The notes under the pieces are model-generated. The model searched no databases and had not been told where the DNA came from. It saw only the letters and a list, made by a program, of their open reading frames with translations. Below, piece by piece: positions 32,785 to 44,191 of a stretch of 64,000 nucleotides of DNA. The DNA comes from Ornithodoros turicata (Eukaryota > Arthropoda > Arachnida > Ixodida > Argasidae), in NCBI RefSeq assembly GCF_037126465.1, contig NC_088201.1, positions 83,046,273 through 83,110,272 on the forward strand, read 5' to 3'. Position numbers and translations under genes: made by a program. Within the stretch, counting starts at the first letter, position 1; each line of letters begins with the position of its first letter.

Positions 32785-33005
32785 TGGGGATATAGGAAGG
32801 AAGTTGCCTCAGGACAGGAGGCGCCGATATTTCAAACAGAGACTGTTCGAAGTCGATAGTCTCTCTTCGAAATGACGGCGGCTCCTGTCCTGAGGCAACT
32901 CCCTTCGTACTTCTCTAGCCCAGAAGAAGAACATCTCTGTTCGAAATATCTGCGGCTCCTGTCCTTAGGTAACTCCCTTCGTACTTCGCTACCGGTTCGC
33001 TGGAT
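32785..33005. repeat. Penelope-like end repeats, inverted and tandem
   Basis: The module GTTGCCTCAGGACAGGAG with GATATTTC occurs once inverted (32,800-32,845) and twice direct (32,870-32,910 and 32,930-32,985). The last copy reads CAGAAGAAGAACA, CTCTGTTC, GAAATATC. This looks like a hammerhead-type end in which CUGAUGA has become CAGAAGA while the stem II hairpin and GAAA remain. One more copy lies at 45,838-45,905. Confidence 0.5.
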
Positions 33006-33109
33006 TTCTACCCATCTATGTTGTGGATACAGACTTACAAGATTCGTATTTCGCGTATCATTCGAGCAAACATTTCTCACAGACGTCTCCACCAGCGGCA
33101 TCGCCGCCA

Positions 33110-33268
33110 AGGTCGTGCTGAAGACTGGGAGTTGGTGGGTTCGAATCCTACTACCGCCTGTGCTGTCTGAGGCTTTCCCTGGGTTTTCCGAAGACTTTCC
33201 AGACGAATGTCGGCACAGTTCCCCTTGAAGTCGGCCCAGGACGCATACTAACTCCCCTGTCGCCCACG
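33110..33268 (+). mobile_element. tRNA-derived SINE (second family)
   Basis: A B-box/T-arm block TTGGTGGGTTCGAATCC is followed by CTACTACCGCC and a body with CTTTCCCTGGGTTTTCCGAA and CGAATGTCGGCACAGTTCC, ending near GTCGCCCACGGG and an A-rich tail. I recognise this tail from memory as common in tick genomes. The 5' tRNA half (A box) is weak, so the copy is 5'-decayed. Confidence 0.65.
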
Positions 33269-33269
33269 G

Positions 33270-34225
33270 GATAAACAAAAAAGGAAAACATCTCTATTCT
33301 TCAAAAGTCCACGTTCGGCGCTGCTGCTCTCCTCCATACGAATCTCCAACCAACCTTTGATGGCCTACACACCGTTTGCATCCCTCTGTTCATCGTGAAT
33401 CACGAGTCCTGGTTTAATATAGTCAGACCGTTGAGAAAGTACACACAGGACCACACAGCAAATGTTTGCAGTTCACACAGCTTGTAGCAAGTTGGGCCAC
33501 AAAGGTGAAGAGACACCGCTGTCGAAAGGTGTCTGCATTCTTTCCTTCAGCGATAGTTCACACCCAGCAAAACGGCGTAGCGACTCGTTGTAGCCGCTAA
33601 GTCTAGACACGGCGCTACCTGCTATACAGGGCGGTGCAATGGAATTGCGCGACCGGGAAAGCGTGTTTGCGTTTCGAATCAATTTATACGCACTCTTGTA
33701 CATCCCCCATCAATATTAACTGCTATAGAATGGCACACTATTCTTTGGTGGAGATCTCATTTCCATCGCGTGTGAAGTTATAGCTAGAATTGATCATAAT
33801 GCTGGCACTCCAGCTCGTAAGGAAAGTTAGGTAGCAAGCGAGCTGGTGGTCCAGCTCGACCTGCATTTCCTTGAGCCTCTTAGGATGCATTTGCCATTTT
33901 CCTGTGTGAGGAAGGCCGTGTCACCCGCCATCCCCTGTGTTGGTAAGCCCACCCTGCCAACAAATGTGACGACCAGTCTCGAAGAGGTAGGCACAAAACA
34001 AGATCTGGTAGTTTATCCAGAACCGCAAGCTCGTGGGGGAGGGGAGGGGGGTGCAGTTACGTTGTAACAGCAGTACACAGGGAAAAAATTAGGGGGCGTT
34101 GCCAAACATTTGTGGGTGTTGGGGGATCTCGATAAACCACTGTGTGGGACTGAACGCGGGTAAAAAGAAAATGTACAAACAACGGCAAATGTAAGATGAG
34201 AAATTTTAATACGCATACCGTAGCA
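33270..34225. other. no gene recognised
   Basis: A minus-strand frame of 76 codons (33,703-33,473) has ordinary composition but no family I know. A G-rich block near 34,036-34,052 is present. Nothing else seen. Confidence 0.35.
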
Positions 34226-35464
34226 ATATACAGGGTGCCACAGAAAAGATGTAATTACATTATAATTTAAAAGGAAATACGCCACCTAGAATCACGTGGT
34301 CAACGGCCTTTGTTCTTATTCAGCTTTTGCCACCGGTTAATGTGAATTTCATACCTATCTTCAGTTTTACTATGTCAGTTTCTACGATCTCAACTCGAAA
34401 ATTTGCAAAGTGAGTGTCGCCGTTTTACCCCACCCATGTGAAGCGCGTGCCGAATTTCCTGAAGTTCATGACAACAGACCTATCCCTGTTTACAAACAAA
34501 TGACGTCAGATGGTACAAGAGCGCCGCCAACTTGGTAGACTGGAACTACTATAGCAAAAAACCAATAGGTCACAAGAGAGCCACGTTTAAATGCGGCTTC
34601 TCATATTGCACGATTTTTTTTGTAATTCTTTACATATTATTAGTTGTATAGCCTTGGCGTGCTCCATTCTACCGGTACCCCTATCTTTTCGGTAGCCCTT
34701 TCTAAAGATGGCTACCGAGCTCTTCCATCCTCAGGAGCTCGAAGGGCACGAGTTTCTCTCGGAGTGCACGTGGTGTCTCCATACAAAGCAAGCGCGAACT
34801 AAGTCGTAATAACAAACCACATTCCGCACAAGATTACCACATTGACTTTCAGATGATGCAGCTCTTCGGATGAAGCCTTCTTTTCTTTCCGCGGCTGGCT
34901 AGGAACGCGACTGAAGACACGAAAGCCACGAAATACGTGACCTCATATGTGTACCTCTAATACAAAGAAGTCACCGGTGACCTTCGTGAAAGAATATGGC
35001 TTTGTGAAACGGCGGTATTCTCCGACCGCGCTGTTTCGGTTTCACTATGTCTACCAACGTCATGATTACGTCACGGTGACGTTTCTTCGGTAGAGGTCTA
35101 TTGACACTGACGTAGATGAGCTATCCCATCGAAAAAAAAATAGCCGAAAATCATGCGTTTTGGAGCCCCCACAACCTAGGGCCCAAGCACTTTTTGCGCG
35201 CCTTCGTTCCCAATCCGGCGAAAGCAGGTTGATAAACCCAGCTCACACAGGGATAGTAAAAGAAGTTAGAGTTCTTGAAATGGGGAGAGGGAAGGTATGC
35301 TGCCAGCGGAAGCCGGATGTGATAAGCCATACCTGAATTATCTGGCACCAAAGCAAGAAAATAAAAACACCCATTCGTTCCGGCTCACTTTTTCTACTAT
35401 CACTTTGTGGGCTGGCTTTAGCAACCTGATTTCGTCAGACTTAGGCAACACCTCCTAAACACCA

Positions 35465-36363
35465 GGGGCCGGATTCACAAAGAGCTCGTGCGACGGAGTC
35501 TGTCGTAACTCCGTCGTACGGGAAAGTTACGACGAAGTGTAGATTCACGAAAGGCGCGCGTCGCAAAATCTTTGCAGCTTACGGCGGAATCCTGCGAGAG
35601 CTCCCGAGCAGTCTTACGAAGAAAGATGGCGGCGTTTTTTGGCAGCGGTGGATTTGGTGACGGGAAACAAAGACTCCGTAATACGCGCCAACGCATTGCG
35701 CTTTGCCACAGAACCTTCGAGACCATCCCCGAAGTGACATTGAGGCACTTTTTTTGCTTGGTAACCTTCAACAAATGCTTTAACTTTTTGCTCCGTAAAA
35801 TCGGGTCGCAGGAATTTTTCAAGCATCCCCTACACCCCGCTAAGACACCCCCAACACCCCTCCAAATTGTCTGCAAGAAAGGCAAAAGAAGCCATAAAAG
35901 CTGCAAAACTGAGTGCCACACACCGCTTACAAAACACCCTCACCCACCCCCTCCCAGAGACGAACATACTGAGAATATATTTGCCGTGTCATCGAACGCG
36001 TTTCACCTGTGATTGCATGGCATCCATTATGGCTACCAGAAGACCGAGAGCACGTGCAGTAACAAAACATTTGGGGACGAACAACTTCGTCTTCTTCTAA
36101 TGGGACGACTCTTATTGGTGCGATTACAAATTTTCGTCGTCGTTACCATAGCGAAAACATAGTCTCGCACCCTTTGGCTGTTTCTCTCCGAGGTGCACGT
36201 GACAGGAAGCGAGCAACTTCCTCTTCCTCGTCAAAGGGGGTAGCCTCTCCAATACGATAGCTTTGTGAATCGCGCTTACGACGCCGTCGTACGCGCATTG
36301 CAGGCTACGACGTCTTAGCGCATCTTAGCGTAACTTACGATCGCGTTTGTGAATTCGACCCCC
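35465..36363. mobile_element. PIF/Harbinger-like element, about 0.9 kb
   Basis: Left end GGGGCCGGATTCACAAAG; right end, read inward, GGGGGTCGAATTCACAAACG. Subterminal TACGAC/GTCGTA repeats lie on both sides. GGGxCxxATTCACAAA ends are typical of Harbinger-like elements. A minus-strand frame (35,826-35,614: KVKAFVEGYQAKK, NALARITESLFPV) may be a decayed Myb-like ORF. The target duplication could not be fixed. Confidence 0.55.
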
Positions 36364-36669
36364 GAAGGCATGCGCCCTACATCACACTGGTAGCCCTGCT
36401 GTTGCAGCTGTTGATGCTGCTATAACGTCAATGAACCCAAGCAGCACAATGTACTGAAAGTTGAGTGCAACAGAGGTGGACGGATGGTGGAAGGCCTTGA
36501 ACAGACTCGTAAAACTAAAGAACATTGATAAGACACATACCGGCCACCCCGATTGCACTCGACTTTCAGTACATTGTGCTGCTTGGGGAAGAGCGAACAA
36601 GAGAAAAGTTCGAAGCAACACACAAAGCTCACGCAGGCCTCCGTGCGTGACCTAGGGCGCATGCCTTCT
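36364..36669. repeat. nested hairpins
   Basis: Outer arms GAAGGCATGCGCCCTA (36,364-36,379) and its complement (36,654-36,669). Inner 35-nt arms 36,436-36,470 and 36,553-36,587 have one mismatch and an 82-nt loop. It abuts the right end of the Harbinger-like element. Confidence 0.8.
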
Positions 36670-37059
36670 GCTATCTAGGGGGTGTTGACTGAGAGCGAGG
36701 ACGTGCAAAAAGTGATCAAGCGCTAGGCTGTGGGCGCTCCGAAATGCATGATGTGCGGCTATTCCCCCCCCCCCCCCCGATGGGATAGCTCCTTGATATC
36801 ATTGTCAATTATCATGAACGTGAGTAACCTCGGCACGCGCTTCATATTGGCGGCGTGAAAAGACACATTTCCTTGGCAATTTTCCCGGTTCAGTTCATAA
36901 AAAGTGACGTAATAAAATTTAAGGTAGATGACATTCACATCAGAAGGTGGCAAAAACCTATTAAGAGCAAATGCCGTGGACCGCGTGATTCTAGGTGCCG
37001 TAGTTTTTCATTATAATTTAATGAAACGTTTTCTTGAACATCCCGTATGTAGGGATCGT

Positions 37060-40000
37060 GAGACACTTAAAGTGGACGCGATCGCCTGTCACGACAGCGT
37101 CATCAGCGGTAATCTCTACAGTATTCGGCTTGACTACACGCTGCCCGTTCGATGGGCATGGACACATAATCTGGCATGTCTTTAATGTATCTGGTGGTGG
37201 ATAACAAGATGAAGATCTGTCTGTGCAGAAACATGTAAGAGACAAGTACTTGTCTCCAACACGTGTTGGTATTACCGCATGAGATGTTTTCTCAGCGGTG
37301 GGTCGTCGAGCGGCAAGACACAGCGGCGGCGGACAATAGAGACGCGACGCCGTCCTTGAAGTCCGAGACGAGCAGAACTCTCTGGCAAGCGACGGAAGTG
37401 GCGCCCCCACCCCCCTCCCGCCCGTACAAGTGGCCAGTCAGAGACTGTCCGGGGGTTAGGTCCGTCCGGACGCGCCAGTTCGCGAGAGAGCCTGTAGATG
37501 GCGACTCGCTGAACTTCCCGGAGAGTACAGGTGGATAGCATTCGGCAGATGATCAGAAGTTTGTTGCGGATGTTAAAAACGAGGTGTGTGAGCTTCACAG
37601 TTTGGCATAGAAAACGCAAAGAGAAGTGTGCAACAAATCAATGAAGCTATCAACTGGAATGCTGTGTTGGCTTCCTGTGTTTGGGTGCTTTGTGAACAGC
37701 GGGACCAGCATCCACTGCAAATGCGTTGTCGCAGCATCTTGTTTGTTATAATATGGTATCAGTCAAACTCACGTTTGAGAATTTTGCATTTGTAGTAAAA
37801 GTGTTTATCAAGTCATGTGGCGTTTCTTTCCTTTGAGACAGCACGGAAACGCTCGCATGGGACGCCGTCTACGCGCCGTTGTATAAACTCTGCATGCGGT
37901 TAGCTTCGGGCGTTCCTCGACAGCGTTGTTGGGGAGAGATGCTCGGCGTTGTGCTGCTCGATAAACGGCACATGCGATTGAGCCTTTATTTCTTGTTTCA
38001 CAAAATCTATCTTGCTAACAAAAAATGGGGGACGGGCACATTTCTTTCTCTGACTCCCAGCATTTGTGTCACTGCGACATCACGTTTTTTGGCTAAGTTT
38101 AATATTCGTCTCGCTCCTTTGGCATACAGTACTGGGCGCATAGCTTCGTCACCGAAAATTATTGTGCTTTCGCTTTATACACATAAGTAAACATGTATAG
38201 GCGCAGCACTCGGCCATCGTATAGCATTGAACTTGTGCAGCAGTTCTCCCAATATGTACACAGGCAGTAAAACTAAGCATGCAAACGTCCTTCAACAACG
38301 AATACATACCAGGATGCTAGAGCACAAATATACAGCTCACCATTAACATTACGAGTTTTTGTCCTAGGCTATCGCAGTCGGCCTGCAGTTGGATAATGGC
38401 GATGCATACGATGGCGATGCAGGACACACCAGTGGTTCACTGCCAACAAGATCTTTACAAATTCTTTACAATGTCTCAGATCGGAGGCATATTATTCAGT
38501 TTTTTTGAAACTGAAAAAAAATAAATCCGACCATATACGCTCGCGATGTAACTGAGCTGGGTACCCATGGGCTGTCACGTCAGATATCTTTTGGTGTACC
38601 ATGAATCACTGTCTATCCACATGGCTCTGAAGCGTCACATGACGGGCACACAGCAATAGCGACTGTTAGTGCAACGGAAGAACCCTACGAGAATGATACG
38701 ATAAAGGAAGTTATCAAACACAAGCTTAGCAATGTGATCTCACCTGTTTCAAAGGAACAAACAGAGTGACAAAGTCAGTGACAATCTCAGTGACAAAGAT
38801 TTTGCACTAGCAAAAGGTCTGGGTATACTCCATTTTTTTCTTAGAGTGTACTCCGGGAACCGAAGTGGAACCCTTCCCAAGAAGTTGACGTATAAGGGGA
38901 CGATCGGCCTACACAATAGCCATTCCATGATACATGTTCTGGGAAATACCCGAAGAATGTACTTTTGAGGCAAGGCAAAATCCGAATATATTCCTTATAG
39001 TTGCCAACTATTGACGAATATTCCGGCAGTACCGAAAAGTGTCGGGGAGTTATCTTTGCCTCGTCTAAAAATGTAAGCAAATAAAGAAAATTGAAATCTC
39101 AATTGGGGATTCCCCATTATGTGTGTGGATTCCCCAATACTCCGTGCTAAAGACACCGGGCGCTATGCTTTTCCTTCCTAGCATCGTCGCTTTAAGCAAA
39201 CAAGACGTGAGATTAACGACACAGACGTAACGCTGCTTCTCCAGCGGCACCATCGCGATAGTATAGCAAAGTCGAAACTTGGATTCACCTTCCTCGATAA
39301 AACGCCGACCAGTAGAGGTGGCATTTACGAGGAAAAGCCTAACTCTTACGTGTTTCGACGTTTACCACCACATATCCCCACCTGGAAAGCACGCGTGTTC
39401 GTCCTTGTGTTGCGGAGGGCTTCTTTTATGGCACAAAGTTTGGCCTTAGAAGCTCCAAACTTAGGGGAAGATTGACATATAATCGTTCCCGTGGGACCTA
39501 AAAAAAGCACTTCGATGTAACGAATGTGGTTCCTGCTTCCTTTAAAAGTAGAAAGAAACCGAACAGTTTCGAAGGAGACCGACCGTTATCGCTGGTGCCT
39601 CAGGATTCGATAACACTGTGGAATGGTAGAGTACCGTCCCCCATATAGATCCACCGGAAATGATTTACATATGAAGATAAAAAAATATCATCAAGAAAAT
39701 TACGCTAATATAGCTATTACAATCACTAACTCCTAATATTGTCATTTCTATAAAAAAGCAAAGTCTTGAGGACATGCTACACCTGCTACACCTGGATTTC
39801 GCCACGTCGGCGTAAAATGTGTTTAAGTATTGTCTCTCTTTAAACGGCCAAATGCAGTACTGAAAGAAACCTGTTGCAACATTCATATCATGAGGTATTC
39901 GATGTTTACAGAAGTACGATAGATATTATAAGTCACCTGTACGCGCACGAACTAGGATTTATGAAGCCTCCACTCGGCAATAAAAGAGCACAAAATATTG

Positions 40001-40095
40001 CCGGGTACCTCACGAAAATTCCCCAGGTGAAACCAGAAATGCAGACATTCAGCTGGAAATTCAGATGCCACTAACGCTGTCGAAGTAGTTCTTTA
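37060..40095. other. no gene recognised in 3 kb
   Basis: Only short frames without domains. Local features are small: a short GTGACAAAGTCA repeat near 38,765-38,800 and a short WGGGGATTCCCC inverted repeat near 39,105-39,140. Unique-looking AT-rich sequence, so intergenic or intronic. Confidence 0.35.
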
Positions 40096-40097
40096 TA

Positions 40098-41560
40098 CAG
40101 GGTGTTTCAAAAAACGTGTCATTCGGACTTTATAAAAAAACGGGGCGACGGAAAAATACGGGATAAACAGCACTTGTGTGGCAACTGAATTTGCAATCTT
40201 GCAAAAATATTTTCATTTGATTTTATTTAAAAGAAATTGAATTTCTTTAAATTGAACTTCAAAATTTCCCAAGTCAACCTCACGTTTTTTTACAGGATTA
40301 GAGAGCCTGTAGCGAACTTAGTCAGATCCACCAAGAAATCCGCTCGATATTGTAAAGGGAACTGCCGAAAAAAAGTCCCGAAGTTGAGACGTCAGAGTTT
40401 CGGGTGTTCAACAGCCCACCAAATCAGTCGGAAAAATGCGTGGAGGGCAGGACATGCTCCTGCCCCCATGAAGCTAATACAGTTTATTGCCGGACCAGCG
40501 TGCAGCACAAGACGCGCCGATAACAAGGCGGGTGACATTCCACCATACGTTGATAAGCGGCAAACAAAAATGATTCCGCCTCTTTTTTTCCCGCCCTGTT
40601 TTTTTTTTTTTCGACCTTCTATCTTTCATGGGGGCAGGAGCATGTCCTCCTCTCCACTAATCTTTGCGCCTGATTTGGTGCGCCGTTCAATACCCGAAAC
40701 TTTGAAGCCTCAATTTCGGGTTTTTTTTTGGGCAGTTCCATTTGCAATGTCGAGCTGATTTCTTGGTGGATCTGACTAAGTTCGCTAAAGGCTCTCTAAT
40801 TCTGTAAAAAAAAAACGTGAGGTTGACTTGGGATACTTTGAAGTTCAATTAAAGAATTTCAATTTCTTTTAATTAAAATAGTGTTTCAAAAAACGTGTCA
40901 TTCGGACTTTATAAAAAAACGGGGCGACGGAAAAATACGGGGTAAACGGCATTTGTGTGGCAACGAAATTTGCCACCTTGAAAAATATTTTCATTTGATT
41001 TTAATTGAAATAAATTGAATTTCTATAATTGAACTCCAAAATTTCCCAAGTCAACCTGACGTTTTTTTTTTTTTTTTTTTTTTTTTACAGAATTAGAGAG
41101 CCCGTAGCGAACTTAGTCAGATCCACTAAGAAATCCACTCGATATTGCAAATGAAACTGCCCAAAAAAAGTCCCGAAATTGAGGCTTCAAAGTTTCGGGT
41201 ATTCAACGGCGCACCAAATCAGATGCAAAGATTCGTGGAGAGGAGGACATGCTCCTGCCCCCATGAAAGATAGAAGGTCGAAAAACCACAGGGCGCGGAA
41301 AAAGAGGCTGAATCATTTTTGTTTGCCGCTTATCAACGTATGGTGGAATGTCACCCGCCTTGTTATCTGCGCGTCTTGTACTGCACGCCGGTCCGGCGAT
41401 AAACTGTTCTAGCTTCATGGGGGCAGGAGCATGTCCTGCCCTCCGCGCATCTTTGCGACTGATTTGGTGCGCTGTTGAATACCCGAAACTCTGAAGCCTC
41501 AACTTCGGGACTTTTTTTTTTTTTTTGGCAGTTCCATTTGCAATATCGAGCGCAATATCG
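40098..41560. mobile_element. foldback-element doublet with inverted centre
   Basis: A first copy runs 40,098-40,878: outer GGGTGTTTCAAAAAACGTG, an arm with CAAGTCAACCTCACG and CTTAGTCAGATCCACCAAG, a central block, then the arm inverted (40,640-40,870). A second copy starts at 40,879 with the same outer block and arm. Its central block (GGGGGCAGGAGCATGTCC to GTTGATAAGCGGCAAAC) is in the opposite orientation relative to the arms. It ends with an inverted arm near 41,560. A T-run of over 20 (41,064-41,087) lies in it. No coding frame. Confidence 0.75.
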
Positions 41561-41596
41561 AAACGTTTCGGCCTTCTTGGGCCTCATCAGCAGCAC
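41558..41596 (-). ncRNA. decayed hammerhead-like core
   Basis: On the minus strand: CTGATGA (41,590-41,584), a perfect 4-bp stem II GGCC/GGCC with loop CAAGAA, then GAAAC. The core and stem II are intact. However, the downstream part (GTTTCGATATTG) does not pair with the upstream GTGCTG, and no good stem III/cleavage site is seen. Likely the truncated partner of the motif at 45,666. Confidence 0.5.
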
Positions 41597-41598
41597 GC

Positions 41599-41653
41599 AT
41601 ATACGTGCAGCCAAAGAGCTCCTGCTATTTTTTTTCCCCTATACACTTGACTG
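41599..41653 (+). repeat. 55-bp direct repeat, left copy
   Basis: TACGTGCAGCCAAAGAGCTC followed by CTGCT, a T-run, and TATACACTTGACT. The same block in the same orientation lies at 45,744-45,797. Each copy sits next to a hammerhead core, so it is probably part of one Penelope-like or retrozyme-like terminal repeat. Confidence 0.8.
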
Positions 41654-43498
41654 GCTTTGCACTGGGCTTTCAGAGGTGTCTTAGGACCAGTGTTGCGGAT
41701 TTGGCCGCTCAAATCGGATTTAAATCAAATCCGCATTTTTTCTGAAGGTAGTAAATCAAATCCAAATCAAGTCCGGATTTAATTTTAACACGTTAAATCA
41801 AATCCTTTTAAATCCGGATTTGTTTTCCCGGACCTAAATCAAATCCGCTTTTAAATCCGGATTTATCGAATCTTTTGACAAATCCGGGAGCCAAAATTCG
41901 TGCAGTAGCATCACTAGACCTATAACCGTGTCTACAAATTACTAATATGGCATGTATTCACTAAACAACGCTTAAATAACAACGTCACGTGGCACAAAGA
42001 GCAATAAATTTCGTCTGATTGACGAGGATATAAAGTGCCAACCTATCAATCCGCTGGCCGAAATTTTATTTATATTTTAGGACATAAATTTTTGAGTTTA
42101 GAAATACATTTTCGGTTACGCCTACTCGGCGTGTACCAGACTATCAGTCACCACGTATCAGCCTGTGTCAGGCGCGGATCCAGACGCTCGGTTTGGGGGA
42201 CGGTTTCTTTGTCGCAGCGCGAAGTGGGGAAGGGGGGAGAGGGAAATTCAATGTATAAACTGACGTTTTGGGGGGCGATTGGGGGGGAGCAATTTGGCGA
42301 GTTGCTTCTACTTACAGCCGTCTGCTCGCTCTACCACAGGATATATAAATGATATCTATACCACTCGATAGAGAATGAGTTAGCGGTTCTAATGAATCTA
42401 GCTTCAAGCGAATGCGTGTACCCGTTCATGAACAATAAAAGTTCCAAATCGTACATTTTTTTGCCGGAAGTGCTGTGTTCGTGCATTTTTTCGTAGCGCC
42501 CCTTTAAAGTAGGAGTCACGGGACTTTTTCCGCGTGCTGTCTTGAACCCATAGTTTTTATCAGCCAAATTTGAAGGATGTGGTAAAACAAGAAGCGCGTT
42601 GCTATAAGGTCAAAGTTGGGGAAATATTCGAACCAACATACGCCGCCGCAACCTTCCGCCTCTCCATATCGGAAACGGTTCATCGAATGGAGTTGGAAAT
42701 TGTTGCATTTGTCATCAATCGAGATGCTATCTAACACAAATATTTTTTCATGGAAATTACAAAAAATGTCAATTTCCTACGCTTTTCGATTTAAAAAGGA
42801 ACTACCCAAGAGTGGACAGAAGGCGACCTGACTGTGTCACCTCTAGCGTTCGCACGCCCCGTGCGGGCAACGGGCATGCCGAGCGTGCTCCTTCTTAAAG
42901 GTTGAAGACGCGCAGCCATTTCGGATCGTTGGGATCGTTGAATGTGGATGTTGTATTTCACGCGCGACCAGCCGCCGTACGATTAGCTGGAAGCTAATAC
43001 CGGCCGCGTTTTGGATGGCATGAGTACTTCCCCCAGAGCTAGGCAGTCCCGAGCATTGCTCGAGCCCAGAGCTGCGTCGGCCTGCAGTGTGATAGCATTA
43101 CATTCCTCCTCACAAAAAAAAAAACTCGTGCTCCGTCATTTAATTCCCCGTTGGTTCAGACGTCTCTCCTCGCCAGTGCGTAGCCGACAGCTGGCCACTC
43201 CGCCGCGCGGAATTGCGCAATGCCAGTGGAAGAGGGGCGCAAAGGGAATCCCAACGAAAATACATGTAATGAATGAATGATGGGAGTTGAGTTGAAGGCA
43301 TCCAAAAAGAAAATAGTCAAACTTTATCGAAAATCAGCCGCACTTTCTGTTGCATTGCCAACACGTAATTCGTTAAGTGCCCTTAAATTTTTGTGTTACA
43401 CCAAAATAGAAAAAGTGATACTAAAAGTTCATTGAATCGTAGATGACTGGCTCGCTCTGGGAGGGGCGGTGCACAACCCCCACCTCCATCATCACGTA

Positions 43499-43713
43499 CA
43501 GCTTGGGACAAAAGTTTACGGAACAGCGGGATGTGACATTTCTCCACTTGAGCAGCACCCTAGCAGCAAGCGGGAGCAAACACACATACTAAACGATGGA
43601 GAGAACAGCTAGTCACCTGTTTCTTATTCAAGCTATTCCTGGCAGGTATGATGGGGCCGCTCCGATGTAGAAATACGCCAACGCCGCGTTCCGTAAACTT
43701 TTGTCCCAAGCTG
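43499..43713. mobile_element. Tc1/mariner-type MITE, 215 bp
   Basis: Ends CAGCTTGGGACAAAAGTTTA on both sides, flanked by TA. A second copy of nearly the same length lies at 48,886-49,099. No coding sequence. Confidence 0.9.
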
Positions 43714-44027
43714 TACGTGTTGATGTTGACTCGGGCTTCACGGGGCATGAACAGTGTGGAGTTGGTAGGCGTGGTACACCTTCCCAAAAGCGGATTTTGG
43801 GTCAGGAACCTCCTCGTCATTTAGCACCGGGTGAACACGCCTGAGTGAAGGAATTCCTATCGCGGGCCTAGGCTCAGCTACGCCCAAAAACACACGCCTG
43901 CGTCGATTTCTACCATCAGTACTCGAAAGACCACAGGTCGTTGGTTACTATACCCTGGGGGTGACAATTAACTGGATAGTTAATAAATCGTGGAACATGT
44001 TACGAATACTTATACTAAACATGTAGC

Positions 44028-44191
44028 AGGGGCGGATTTAAGGGGGCGGGGAGGGGAGGGGGGGCGACCGCCTCCCGTACGGTCGTGTTCCCTATGTAAA
44101 ACCCTATCTCCTGGACGATGCTACGCCGCAAAGCACGAAATTTCCTTAAGACCGCCCTCCCCCCCATCACAGACCCTTAAATCCGCCCCTG
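44028..44191. mobile_element. 164-bp hAT-like MITE
   Basis: Ends CAGGGGCGGATTTAAGGG on both sides around a G-rich/C-rich interior. No clear 8-bp duplication. CAGGGGCGGA ends are common in hAT MITEs. Confidence 0.7.

Larger units (their letters stand above)
34228..37055. mobile_element. 2.8-kb element with about 150-bp inverted ends
   Basis: The left end (34,228-34,380: ATACAGGGTGCCACAGAAAA, then CACCTAGAATCACG and TTTTGCCACC) matches, inverted, 36,905-37,055 (ATACGGGATGTTCAAGAAAA). Similarity is roughly three-quarters over about 150 bp. ATACAGGGTG also begins the foldback element at 40.1 kb. The interior contains a separate TIR element (35,465-36,363) and a hairpin block (36,364-36,669). No transposase was recognised in the outer element. 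Confidence 0.6.

Noticed and set aside
37018..37619. minus-strand frames of 130 and 115 codons and a plus-strand partner
   Set aside because: Part covers the inverted end of the 34.2-37.1 kb element; the rest has no recognisable domain.
41203..41614. repeated protein frames within the 40.1-41.6 kb repeats
   Set aside because: The same frame appears because the foldback arms are duplicated; no known domain and an early T-run.
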